Shown here: piece after piece, positions 1 through 7,973 of the stretch | Numbering within the stretch: position 1 is the first letter of the stretch | Layout: every line of letters begins with the position of its first letter | Source of the DNA: CAVVXN01 sp963772585 | Lineage (GTDB): Bacteria; Planctomycetota; PLA2; JAEUHO01 | Assembly (NCBI GenBank): GCA_963772585.1 | Contig: CAVYXV010000005.1 | Span: 237,149-301,148, forward strand | Direction of reading: 5' to 3' | DNA: 64,000 nucleotides | Notes under the pieces: model-generated | Told to the model about the DNA's origin: nothing | Seen by the model: only the letters and a program-made list of their open reading frames with translations | Database searches by the model: none | Translations under genes and position numbers: made by a program

Positions 1-1132
1 CCCGGTAGCCCGCCGAGTAGTAGGCGATCCGGGCCGTCGTGTCGCCGCGGAGCAGTCCCTGGAACACGAATCTCACGAAGAGGCCCTGTGCCCGCTCCTC
101 GTCCGTCAGGAGCTTCAGCTCGATCTCCTCCTCCCACGTCTGGACCTGCGGGTTCAGGAAGTCCGTCACGTAGTCGGTGTTGAGGGCGTCGAGCGAGGAC
201 CAGCCCTGCGCACGCTTGAAGTACTGGATCTTGGCGAGCTGCATCCGGAACCAGCGCGCGACCTCCTCGACGCCGAACTCGCGCTGCTCCAGGAACTGCG
301 CCTCGTCGGGCGGGATCCCGAGGTCCTTGACGTCCACCTCGACGTCCACGACGGGCATGCGCCTGGCGCCGACGGGGTTCTTCTCGCGGTCGCCCTCAAT
401 CCTCTTTCGGAGCGCCTCCCGCGCGTCAGCGTTCAGCGTCTGCTTCGTGAACGCCACGAGGCGCTTGGCGAGCCCCTCGCCGAAGAACGCTGCGGCGTGG
501 CGCTGCGCGGCGAGGCCCAGGCCCAGCGTCTCCGAGGCGAAGCGCGCGATCGAGTAGCCCTCGAGGCCCGAGCCCATGCCGCGGAGGTGGAAGACGTCCC
601 GGGGGTCGAAGGGCTTCTCGCGGAGCCCCTCGGCCCGCACCCAGTAGACGAGCGTACGGCCGTCGGGCTTCAGCTCCGGCCGCACCCGCCTGGAGTGCAC
701 CGGCCAGAGCTCGACGGGGGCGCCCGTGCCGTCGCGGACGATCTCCGCGTAGGCGTTCCCCCAGCCCATGCGGCGGTGCTGCATGACCTGGGCGAACACG
801 CCCCACGACATGATCGGGTTGGGGCGCTTGAGCACGCGGGCCAGCGGGTGGTCCATGCGGAGGTCGCTGCCCCGCTTCGTCTTCCGCTTCTGGCGCACCT
901 CCCGCGGGAGCTTCGCCACGTCCTCGGCGCCGTTCCGAAGGCATGCGTAGTAGGCCGAGATCCCGAGCGACGTCTCGGGCGTCACGTGCTCGCCGCTGGC
1001 CGTCTTGCGCCCGAGCGCCCAGTCCACGAACCAGAGCGCGGGGTTCTGGAGGTCGGTCGTGCCGCCGAAGGACGCGCTCGCCTGGGCGCTGCCCGGGGCG
1101 AGGAAGCGGAAGAGGCGGGCGAAGCGGCTCAC
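1..1132 (-). CDS. HK97-type phage portal protein, left prophage (partial)
   Basis: Forms the dodecameric portal through which DNA enters the capsid. The reading frame starts at a GTG that overlaps the terminase stop (GTGA) and stays open to the window edge, about 377 residues, so the C-terminus is missing. The translation contains the portal-like stretches ENPxLW-type N-terminus (LQNPALWFVDW), AYYACLRNGAEDVAKLP, WGNAYAEIVRD and FHLRGMGSGLEGYS. It is recognisably related to the second portal at 22705-24447. It is the last gene of the packaging cassette visible here, coupled to TerL. Family assignment is secure; the length is unknown because of the edge. Confidence 0.88.
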   Translation of the reverse strand, partial: MSRFARLFRFLAPGSAQASASFGGTTDLQNPALWFVDWALGRKTASGEHVTPETSLGISAYYACLRNGAEDVAKLPREVRQKRKTKRGSDLRMDHPLARVLKRPNPIMSWGVFAQVMQHRRMGWGNAYAEIVRDGTGAPVELWPVHSRRVRPELKPDGRTLVYWVRAEGLREKPFDPRDVFHLRGMGSGLEGYSIARFASETLGLGLAAQRHAAAFFGEGLAKRLVAFTKQTLNADAREALRKRIEGDREKNPVGARRMPVVDVEVDVKDLGIPPDEAQFLEQREFGVEEVARWFRMQLAKIQYFKRAQGWSSLDALNTDYVTDFLNPQVQTWEEEIELKLLTDEERAQGLFVRFVFQGLLRGDTTARIAYYSAGYR

Positions 1133-2805
1133 GCGAGCACCCCCTCCCCCGAGAGGAGCGCGTCCTCGATCGACGGCCCCGCCGGCGGAAGGGCGAGCGC
1201 GACGCCCAGCGCCATGATCAGCGCCGACATCCCGTCGATCTTCTCGCGGCTCTTCTTCTTCGACGGCTTCCAGTTGTCCGCGGCGTCCTTCTCCCACATG
1301 AGGTTGGACGCCATCCAGGTGAGGACCGGGTGACCCCCGTGCCGGAGCACGCCCGAGCGCACGAGGACATCGAGGTGCTTCGAGGGCGCGTTCATCGAGA
1401 CGTAGCCCTGGCCGAAGAGCACGACCTCGACGCCGGCGTCCTGCAGGTGGTTCACGACCTGGGATGCCCCGAAGCGGTCGAAGCCCAGGCACCGGATCCG
1501 GTAGCGCTTCGAGAGCTCGATCACCTTCGCCTCGACGTGGTCGAAGTCCGTGGCGTTCCCATCAGTGAGGTTCAGGAACCCGTCCCGCGCCCAGCCCGTG
1601 TAGGGCACGCGGTGGCGCCGCTCGCGGTTGACGGCCCCCTCCTTGGGGCACCAGAAGAAGGGCAGCACGGCGTTCCCATCGTCCGGGAAGACGAGCACGA
1701 GCGCCGTCAGATCCTCCGTGCTCGCGAGGTCCAGGCCCGCGAAGCACTCGTGGCCCTCCAGGTCGGTTGCGAGCTGGTGGAAGCTCCGCTCGCCCCGGCA
1801 CGCCTCCCACTGGCGCATGTCGAAGGCGGCGACGTCGGCGTTGGTGCGGATGTTCAAGTGGAGCCTCAGGAACGTGTTCAGGTACGCGGGCGACTCCTTC
1901 GCCCGGGCGCACTCCCGCTCCAGGTAGTCCTGCTTCACGGAGACGCCGAGGTTGGGGTTGGCCTTGCGCCACGTCGCGGGCGAGTCCCAGGGGTCCTCGA
2001 TCGCGGCCTCGTAGATCACCGGCAGGAAGGACGGGTCGGCGAGCGCGCCGTCGCGGACCTTCGTCGCGTAGTCGTACTTCTCGTTGCAGATCGACACACG
2101 CTCGTAGTCAGACGTCGTGATGTGGACGGTCATCGGCTGGCGCCGGGACCCGGTGCCCGTCTGGAGTACGTCCACGAGGTCGCGCGTCGGGTGCGCGTGG
2201 AGCTCGTCGATCACCGCGCCGTGCACAGAGAGCCCGTGCTTCGTCTGGGCGTCGGCCGTGAGCGCCCGGAAGATCGAGCCCGTCTCGGGGACCTCGATCG
2301 ACTTGAAGGCGCGGTAGACCCGCGAGCGCGAGAGCAGCTCGGGGCGCTTGGCCACCATGTGCATGGCGTGTCGGAAGATCAGAGCGGCCTGCGACTGCTC
2401 GGCGGCGGCCGAGTACACCTGCCCCCCGGGCTCCCCGTCGCAGAGGAGGAGGTACAGAGCGAGGCCGGCGGCCAGGGACGTCTTGCCGTTCTTCCGAGCG
2501 ACGAACACGAGCGCCTCGCGGTAGCGCCGAAGCCCGCTCTCGGCGTCCACCCACCCGAAGAGGTTCCCGACGATCGCCGCCTGCCAGGGCTCCAGATCGA
2601 AGGGCTCGCCGGCGCGCTCGCCCTCCACGAACACGAGCATGTCGTGGAAGAACCCGATCGCGCGGCGCGCGAGCGAGACGTCGAAGCGCTGCGACGGGAG
2701 CGCCGTCGCCCACGGGTCGTAGCCGGGGATCTCCGTCCGGCAGACCTGCTCGAGGGCGGCGTCGCCCCAGGAGGCGATCGGGGCCGTGGGATCCGGGGGG
2801 CTCAT
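1129..2805 (-). CDS. phage terminase large subunit (TerL), left prophage
   Basis: Packaging ATPase and nuclease, 558 residues. The ATPase half shows a Walker A-like ARKNGKTS at residues 103-110 and a Walker B VIDELHAH near 198-205. The C-terminal nuclease half includes the acidic LDLASTEDLTA segment and FDRFGASQVV. ATG at 2805 overlaps the TerS stop by 4 bases (ATGA), which fixes the start; a longer upstream frame over TerS is a shadow. The second prophage has a close homologue (24620-26308) sharing most motifs, including the near-identical stretch around FDLEPWQAAIVGNLFGW. Confidence 0.95.
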   Translation of the reverse strand: MSPPDPTAPIASWGDAALEQVCRTEIPGYDPWATALPSQRFDVSLARRAIGFFHDMLVFVEGERAGEPFDLEPWQAAIVGNLFGWVDAESGLRRYREALVFVARKNGKTSLAAGLALYLLLCDGEPGGQVYSAAAEQSQAALIFRHAMHMVAKRPELLSRSRVYRAFKSIEVPETGSIFRALTADAQTKHGLSVHGAVIDELHAHPTRDLVDVLQTGTGSRRQPMTVHITTSDYERVSICNEKYDYATKVRDGALADPSFLPVIYEAAIEDPWDSPATWRKANPNLGVSVKQDYLERECARAKESPAYLNTFLRLHLNIRTNADVAAFDMRQWEACRGERSFHQLATDLEGHECFAGLDLASTEDLTALVLVFPDDGNAVLPFFWCPKEGAVNRERRHRVPYTGWARDGFLNLTDGNATDFDHVEAKVIELSKRYRIRCLGFDRFGASQVVNHLQDAGVEVVLFGQGYVSMNAPSKHLDVLVRSGVLRHGGHPVLTWMASNLMWEKDAADNWKPSKKKSREKIDGMSALIMALGVALALPPAGPSIEDALLSGEGVLA

Positions 2806-3293
2806 CCGCCGAGCCTCCGGGGCTGGAAGTAGTGCTCGAGGGCGGGCGTCGGCGGAAGGAGCGGCTCGACCACGAGCCGCGCGCGCGCCGCCGGCGTCAT
2901 CCCGAACTGGCTCTCCAGGCGCAGGAGGTGCTCGGAGACCTGGAGCGCGAGCCGAAGCTGCGGGTACGGCCTGACGCCCACGACCTCGCCCTTCGCGTTC
3001 TTGACCGGGTGGGCGTGGCCGGACTTCCTGAGGAACGCCATGAGGTCGTCCCACACCGGGAAGAGCTCGCAGTAGCGGGTGAAGGAGCGCCCGTCGACGC
3101 GGCCGAGCAGCCCCGCGGCGCCGAGCTGCGGGAGGACCTCGTCCCACACGGCGGCGGCCGCGGGCGGGAGCGACGCGGGGCGAGGCGGCGCCTCGGGCTC
3201 GGGCTGGGGCTCGCCCGGGCGCGTGGCCGCCCGCCAGCTCCCGCGCAGTGCGAGCTTCTTCGTCGGCGTCGGGGCGGGGCCGGGCTTAGGCAC
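2802..3293 (-). CDS. phage terminase small subunit (P27-like TerS), left prophage
   Basis: DNA-recognition subunit of the packaging motor, 163 residues. The N-terminus has the P27-family pattern KPGPAPTPTKKLALRGSW followed by a GEPxPE segment, a helical core around FTRYCELFPVWDDLMAFL, and a C-terminal LRLESQFGMTPAARARL. GTG at 3293 is chosen because it aligns with the homologous start in the second prophage and overlaps the preceding gene by 8 bases. It lies directly before TerL with a 4-base overlap, so the two are translationally coupled. Confidence 0.9.
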   Translation of the reverse strand: MPKPGPAPTPTKKLALRGSWRAATRPGEPQPEPEAPPRPASLPPAAAAVWDEVLPQLGAAGLLGRVDGRSFTRYCELFPVWDDLMAFLRKSGHAHPVKNAKGEVVGVRPYPQLRLALQVSEHLLRLESQFGMTPAARARLVVEPLLPPTPALEHYFQPRRLGG

Positions 3294-3624
3294 GGGCCAC
3301 CTCCGTCGGCGCCTCGAAGCGCACGGGGATCCCGAGGCCGGTCGCGATCTCCACCTCGGCGGCGACACCCCGGCTCTGATCCCAGCCGTCCAGCGCAAGG
3401 ACCACGAGCTCGCGGCACGCCGACAGCATCTCCCGGTTGTGCTCGGCCCAGAACGGCCAGTCACCGGGGAGCCCGAGTTCGGCCAGCGCGTGGCTGTGGA
3501 CGATCGGCGAGTAGACGAGATTGCCGCCCTGCATGAGCCGGACCGCGTGCCAGCACGCCTGGCGGTAGCGCGTGCTGCGAACCTCGGGGTCGGAGTGGGA
3601 GTAGGGAGAGGCGAGGTACAGCAT
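3286..3624 (-). CDS. DUF1937-family phage protein (nucleoside 2-deoxyribosyltransferase-like)
   Basis: A 112-residue protein starting MLYLASPYSHSDPEVR and containing YSPIVHSHALAELG, FWAEHNREML and LDGWDQSRGVAAEVEIA. This is the DUF1937 pattern, related to nucleoside deoxyribosyltransferase folds; a role in nucleotide handling is inferred, not shown. ATG overlaps the methyltransferase stop by one base (TGATG). The copy at 26804-27142 in the second prophage occupies the same place between the ParB-methyltransferase and TerS, so it belongs to the conserved packaging cassette. Confidence 0.85.
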   Translation of the reverse strand: MLYLASPYSHSDPEVRSTRYRQACWHAVRLMQGGNLVYSPIVHSHALAELGLPGDWPFWAEHNREMLSACRELVVLALDGWDQSRGVAAEVEIATGLGIPVRFEAPTEVARA

Positions 3625-5007
3625 CAGCTCTTCACCTTCCTCCGCACCTTGCGCGCGGGCGGCGTCGCGCTCTCCCGCTTTGCCATCTGGCCGGTCGCCG
3701 TCTGCCATCGCTCGACGATCACGTCGGTGTAGGCCGGGTCGAGCTCCATCAGGAAGGCGCGCCGGCCGAGCTGCTCGCAGGCCATGAGCGTCGAGCCCGA
3801 GCCGCCGAACAGGTCGAGCACGTTCTCGCCTGCTCGCGAGGAGTACTGGAGCGCGCGTGCTGCGAGCTCGACCGGCTTCTCGGTGAGATGGACCATCTTC
3901 GTGGGCGTCACCTTCTTGACGGCCCAGAGGTCCGGCACGTTCGCGGGCCCGTAGAACTGGTGCGCCGCGCCCTCCTTCCAGCCGTAGAAGCACCACTCGT
4001 GCGCACCCATGAAGTCCTTGCGCGTGAGCACGGGGTGCTGCTTGTCCCAGATGATCGTCTGGGAGAAGTAGAAGCCCGCCTCCTTGAGCGCGGGCGGGTA
4101 GTTGGCCACGTTGGCATACCCGCCCCAGATATAGAACCCGCGCCCGGGCAGCAGCACGCGCGAGGCGTTGCCAAACCACGCCCGCAGCATTCCCTCGAAC
4201 GCATCGTCGGTCACGAAGTCGTTCTCCAGGGGCCGGTCCTTCGCGCGCATCTTGCGGTGCGTGGGCTTGGACTTCTCCGGGTGGCGCGCGAGATCGAGCG
4301 CCTGGTGGTGCTTCTCGCTCTTGGGCTGCTTGCTGAACGACGAGAGCCCGGCGGCGATGGCGTTGTTCGAACGCGGTTCGACCTTCACGTTGTAGGGCGG
4401 GTCGGTGTTGAGTAGGTGGATCGGCGCGCCGGCGAGCAGGCGGTCGAGATCCTCGGCGCTCCCCGAGTCGCCGCACAGCAGCCGGTGGTTTCCGAGGAGC
4501 CACAGGTCGCCGGGCTTCGTGACGGGGTCGTCCGGGGGCTCGGGGACCTCGTCCTCGACGATGTCGCCGGCCGTCCTGAGGGAACAGGCGCTCCAGGTCG
4601 CCCCGGAGGCCGGAGAGCAGCAGCGCCTCGCCGAGGTCGGGAAGTGCGCCGACGACCTCCTCGAGCAGGCCCAGCGCGTCCGCGGTCCACTCGCCCGAGA
4701 TCCGGGGGGAGTTGAGGGCCAGGTTGAGAGCCTTCTCCTCGGCCTCCTCGACGTCGATCACGACGACGTCGGTGGCCTCGACGCCCTTCGCCTCCAGCAC
4801 CTTCAGCCGCTGGTGACCGCCCACGACGTTGCCGCTGCGGGCGTTCACGATGATCGGCTGGACCAGCCCGTAGCGGCCGATCGACTCGCCCAGCCCCGCC
4901 AGGGCCTCGGTCGAGATCGTCCTCGGGTTGTAGGCCGCAGGCACGAGGTCCGAGATGCGGCGGCTCTCCATGCGGACGCGGCCGAGGTTCGAGGGGGCGA
5001 CCATCAC
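3624..5007 (-). pseudogene. ParB-domain/DNA methyltransferase fusion, frameshifted copy
   Basis: The N-terminal third (from GTG 5007 or ATG 5004) is a ParB-like domain: ISDLVPAAYNPRTIS, GRYGLVQPIIVNARSG, NVVGGHQRLKVLEAKG. The rest, in another frame, is an adenine/cytosine-N4 methyltransferase with NTDPPYNV near 4390 and LDLFGGSGSTLMACEQ near 3800, DPPY before FGGSG, as in beta-class enzymes. The frames change at about 4561-4580: one extra base relative to the intact homologue at 27139-28524, where the same two domains are one 461-residue protein. It may be a true mutation, an assembly error or recoding; nothing like a classic slippery heptamer is obvious. The enzyme would modify phage DNA and may have self-contained DNA loading through ParB. 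Confidence 0.8.
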
Positions 5008-5258
5008 GAGGCCTCCGTGGACGGGGTGGCGGCCGGGCTCTCGTCGGCTGGAGGCGAGCCGAGAGCGGCCGAGAGCAGAGAGCTGAGAGCAGCGGGGGCG
5101 AGCGGCTCCAGCAGATCCAGGGGGACGAGAGCGGCGACCGGGCGGCCGTGACGGGTGAGGACCACCGGCTCGTCCTGGTCCTGGACGGCCCGGACCACGG
5201 CCCGGAGCGTCGCCCGGAGACGCCGGACCGCCACGGTGCGGGGTCCGGGGGCGGTCAC
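5004..5258 (-). CDS. Phd/YefM-like antitoxin-type protein, first of two
   Basis: An 84-residue protein with the core motif EPVVLTRHGRPVAALVPLD, the signature of Phd/YefM antitoxins (a DNA-binding, toxin-neutralising family). No Doc, RelE or other toxin gene lies beside it. It is coupled to the ParB gene downstream and to a paralogous ORF upstream by stop/start overlaps. The usual VTVREARANL-type N-terminus is poorly conserved, so it may act only as a small transcription regulator. The second prophage lacks both paralogues at the equivalent site. Confidence 0.65.
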   Translation of the reverse strand: MTAPGPRTVAVRRLRATLRAVVRAVQDQDEPVVLTRHGRPVAALVPLDLLEPLAPAALSSLLSAALGSPPADESPAATPSTEAS

Positions 5259-5512
5259 GGCGCCGCCTCCTCGGGGCCCGGCGCGCGGCCCAGGCCCGGG
5301 GCCTCGGGGTCAGGCTCGCCGAGCCCGGCCGCCACGTCGGCCACGTCGGGGAGCAGGCGGCCTAGGAGGTCCAGCGCCTCTAGCGCCCCGTGCGGGACCA
5401 GGGCGGCGACAGGGCGCCCGCGGCGGGTCAGGACGATCCGCTCCCCGTCCTGCTCGACGGCGCGGACCAGGGCGTACAGGGCGCCCTTTGCGGACTTCAG
5501 TCCCACGCGCAT
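5255..5512 (-). CDS. Phd/YefM-like antitoxin-type protein, second of two
   Basis: An 85-residue paralogue of the neighbouring protein: MRVGLKSAKGALYALVRAV, then GERIVLTRRGRPVAALVPHG. ATG at 5512 shares its first base with the HNH stop (TGATG); a GTG codon immediately upstream (5515) is an alternative. The N-terminal helix resembles the Phd DNA-binding segment better than that of its partner. The two tandem copies probably arose by duplication. Function without a cognate toxin is unknown. Confidence 0.65.
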   Translation of the reverse strand: MRVGLKSAKGALYALVRAVEQDGERIVLTRRGRPVAALVPHGALEALDLLGRLLPDVADVAAGLGEPDPEAPGLGRAPGPEEAAP

Positions 5513-6000
5513 CACGGCCGCCTCCCGGGCGGGGACCCCCGCAGAGGTCCATTTCCAGGGCTCTCCGGGCCGCCGGAGGCGTTTCGGCTATCCCGTGAAA
5601 ATCGACGCATGCCCCGCGCCCCGCTCGTGGCGCCCTCGGCCTGAGAGCTCGGAGGCCCCCCCTCCCCCGGATCGACGCCCGTTCGACGCCGATCCGACGC
5701 CGACTTGCGCGCGTGACACGCGGTGCAGAGAGGCTGGCAATTCGACCGGTCGAATGCGAGCTCGGGGGCCACGGCCAGGGGGACGACGTGGTCCACCTGC
5801 GTGGCGGGCTCGGTCAGGCCCCGACTCGCGCACTCCCTGCACACGGGCTCGTCTCGGAGCACCTGGGCCCGCGCGGCCTGCCAGCGGGCCGACCCGTAGA
5901 TGCGGGCCACGACGGGGTCGCGGCGGGTGCGGTTGTATTCCCGGTCCGCGTGACGGCGGCTATGGAGGATCCCAGCAAGCGTGCGCGGCTTCGAAGGCAT
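5512..6000 (-). CDS. HNH endonuclease, left prophage
   Basis: A 162-residue HNH nuclease: YGSARWQAARAQVLRDEP, CRECASRG, TQVDHVVPLA, NCQPLCTACHARK. The Cys pairs and the DH/H metal-site residues are all present. In HK97-like phages such genes sit beside the terminase and stimulate DNA cleavage for packaging. Residues after about 115 look like low-complexity extension rather than domain; the paralogue at 28853-29215 ends at the equivalent point. It is the first gene of the packaging operon, and its ATG (6000) has no gene immediately upstream. Confidence 0.88.
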   Translation of the reverse strand: MPSKPRTLAGILHSRRHADREYNRTRRDPVVARIYGSARWQAARAQVLRDEPVCRECASRGLTEPATQVDHVVPLAVAPELAFDRSNCQPLCTACHARKSASDRRRTGVDPGEGGPPSSQAEGATSGARGMRRFSRDSRNASGGPESPGNGPLRGSPPGRRP

Positions 6001-6157
6001 CGGTGCCTCGGGGCGCGCCGGCTGGGATCAGCGCGGGCGGAATCATAGCACGATGAGGCGACGCGCGCACAGGCCCTCGAAGCCGCCGAGCGCAAGCGCG
6101 ACATGATCTGAACGCAGCCAATCGGACGAGCCTTCGGGTTCCGAGGAACGAAAGATG

Positions 6158-6180
6158 CCCAGGCGCCGAAGGCGCCTGGG
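6158..6180 (-). terminator. GC-rich hairpin, probable terminator
   Basis: A perfect 10-base stem CCCAGGCGCC / GGCGCCTGGG with a 3-base loop lies just downstream of the secreted-protein gene on the minus strand. It is followed by CATCTTTC, a weak U tract. It separates that gene from the HNH-led packaging operon. Confidence 0.5.
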
Positions 6181-6215
6181 CCTTGAGACGCGAGCGTGTG
6201 TCGATGCTGCTCGCG

Positions 6216-7445
6216 CTACGGGAGGTTCACCGTGACAACGCGCGAGAACATGTCCCAGCCCCCACCCGACGGGCTGGGGTCGTGCGCCACGTGCACGAGG
6301 TAGAGCTTCGAGCCCGGGGGCGCTCCGCCGCCGTGCTCAACCGTCATCGTGGCATCTCCGCTCGAACCGAAGGTCCCGGAGGCGCCCGTCAACGTCACCC
6401 CCCAGGACTGCGGCGGTGTCGCCAACGGGTCCACGCCCAACTCGTTCGATCCGTCGAGCGCCGTCGAGACCACGACCTCGTAGCTCAGTCCCTCGTAGCC
6501 CGAGAGGTCGAAGCTGGCCGCGACTCCGGAGGGCAGCGGGTCCGGATTGCCATTGTCCGGAACGATGGAGACCGCCAGCAGGCCGCCGCTCGGTGCGCCG
6601 GTCGGGTCGGCAGGGGTGCTCGGCGGCGTGAATCCCGACGTATCGGGCGGATCCGGGGGGTCCGGGTTCGGCGTGGGCGGCGTGGTGGGTGGATCGTTCC
6701 TCTTGCCGCTCTTCACGGTCCCGTCCGGATCCGCCGTTTCGCCGGTGAGCACCGGCGAGCTCGTCGGGGTCTTCGGCGTGGTCCGCCCACCGGACTTCGT
6801 CACGTACCAACTCAGCCGCTGGTACGGAGTTCCCGCATCCGCGGCGAGCCCCGGATAGCAGAAGCGCCAGCCCAAGAAGACGTGGACGAAGTCGTAGTGC
6901 TTGCCCGCGGGCGGGTTCGGTAGGTTCAGGCCACCACCCCCTTGCGCCTCCTGATCCGTCGGGTTGGGCGGCGGGTTCGACTCACCCGTGGCGTCCGCCC
7001 AGCTCACCCCGTCGACCCGGACCTCGTTCGGGTGGCCCGGAACCGGCGATCCCTGTATGGGCGAGGTCTGTTGGGTGCCCGAGAGGCTCGACGGCGTGGT
7101 GACCTCGCCATGCGCGACGTCGGAGTCCTCCACCTGTCCTGTAGCGTCATCCACCAATCGCGCGCGCGTGAAGAAGACGCGCTCGGCCCTCCAGCAGCCA
7201 AGATCGTCTGTCCGGACGACCAACTTCATGCCCTTCGGGGCGACGAGGTGGAAGTCCTTCATGTTGTAGGTGCCCCAGTCGGTCGTCACGACGCGGCTGA
7301 GGTGGTAGCAGTGGCATGTGCTGCTGGTGGGCGTCGTCGGCTTGGTCAGCGACTGCGCCTGGACTCCGACGAGCGGGAGCCCGAGCAGGAGCGGCAGTGC
7401 GAGGCACCGCAGCGCGATGCGCCAGTATCTGTGTCTTGAGTTCAT
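6216..7445 (-). CDS. secreted hypothetical protein, probable phage-borne accessory gene
   Basis: Not recognised. The 409-residue product begins with a clear signal peptide: basic MNSRHRYWR, a Leu-rich core ALPLLLGLPLVG, and a likely cleavage site after VQAQ. ATG 7445 is preceded by AAGGAG at good spacing. The mature protein has two probable folded halves joined by a Pro/Thr/Asp-rich linker (around TTPPTPNPDPPDPPDTSG). Conserved Trp/Cys residues (CHCYHLSRVVTTDWGTYNM, GWRFCYPG) suggest an extracellular domain. It lies between the RIT-interrupted gene and the packaging operon, exactly where the other prophage has three secreted-protein genes, so it is likely a lysogenic-conversion gene. Confidence 0.6.
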   Translation of the reverse strand: MNSRHRYWRIALRCLALPLLLGLPLVGVQAQSLTKPTTPTSSTCHCYHLSRVVTTDWGTYNMKDFHLVAPKGMKLVVRTDDLGCWRAERVFFTRARLVDDATGQVEDSDVAHGEVTTPSSLSGTQQTSPIQGSPVPGHPNEVRVDGVSWADATGESNPPPNPTDQEAQGGGGLNLPNPPAGKHYDFVHVFLGWRFCYPGLAADAGTPYQRLSWYVTKSGGRTTPKTPTSSPVLTGETADPDGTVKSGKRNDPPTTPPTPNPDPPDPPDTSGFTPPSTPADPTGAPSGGLLAVSIVPDNGNPDPLPSGVAASFDLSGYEGLSYEVVVSTALDGSNELGVDPLATPPQSWGVTLTGASGTFGSSGDATMTVEHGGGAPPGSKLYLVHVAHDPSPSGGGWDMFSRVVTVNLP

Positions 7446-7681
7446 CGTTCTCCTTCTGCGCGGGGCCTGCGGGCCCCTTCTCAATCGAGCCGGGGCCGTG
7501 AGGCCACCACAGCTAGTATTCCGCCTACCAGATTGCGCCTACGAGCCCATCTGTCAACCGGGGTCCCCGAAACTAGCCCCAGAGCCCCAGTTCCTGGGAT
7601 GTCAGGCGGCCGAAGCGCGAAAGGGGGGCACGCGCCAAGCATCGGCGTTGAGGCTCACCAGGGATTCCTGTCGCGCCCGGA

Positions 7682-7821
7682 CTACCGCACCTCCCCCTCG
7701 AACAGCACCCGCCCCTCCCGATCGTGCAGCGTCACCCGCACGACCTCGCCCTCGGGGAGCCGCCGGTCGATCCGGATCTGCCGGGCCACGCGCCACACGC
7801 TATGCGGAGCTCCGCATAGCG
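7682..7821 (-). pseudogene. 3' part of a phage gene interrupted by RIT element 1
   Basis: The frame reads through the palindrome and continues VARQIRIDRRLPEGEVV to a TAG at 7682. Joined to the 5' part at 10930-11128, with the element removed, it restores a 339-base frame (112 residues). Function is unknown. The equivalent gene of the second prophage is cut at the same place. Confidence 0.75.
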
Positions 7822-7822
7822 T
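7797..7822. repeat. 26-bp perfect palindrome at the RIT 1 insertion site
   Basis: Half-site core CTATGCGGAG meets its reverse complement CTCCGCATAG. It lies in the interrupted gene at one edge of the element and is repeated at 32279-32304. The half-site is the same as a box found several times in both element ends, so it is a plausible recombinase target. Confidence 0.8.
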
Positions 7823-7824
7823 CT

Positions 7825-7852
7825 GCTATGCAGAGATCGGGACTATGCGGAG
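7825..7852. repeat. RIT 1 left terminal inverted repeat
   Basis: Starts GCTATGCAGAG and ends CTATGCGGAG; the reverse complement is at 10899-10926. It contains two recombinase-type boxes; a third inverted box is at 7920-7929. Confidence 0.9.
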
Positions 7853-7973
7853 AGGCCTGGCCCAACGGCACCCATGACGCCCGATACTGGGCCTCTCGGC
7901 AGGGCACGTCTTCCCTTCACTCCGCATAGTCGGCACGCTCCTGAACGGCCTTCCGGCCGGAAAGGAGCACCTC

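Noticed and set aside
497..2832. Long plus-strand frames opposite terminase and portal
   Set aside because: Arg/Val/Leu/Glu-rich shadows of GC-rich genes on the minus strand, without domain or ribosome site.
1129..3147. 672-residue version of TerL with an Arg/Ala-rich N-terminus
   Set aside because: The first 114 codons overlap TerS in another frame; the ATGA overlap at 2805 and the homologue give the real start.
3286..5007. Single 573-residue protein joining ParB and DUF1937
   Set aside because: The middle is an out-of-frame reading of the methyltransferase; the frame agreement of the two ends is accidental after the one-base shift.
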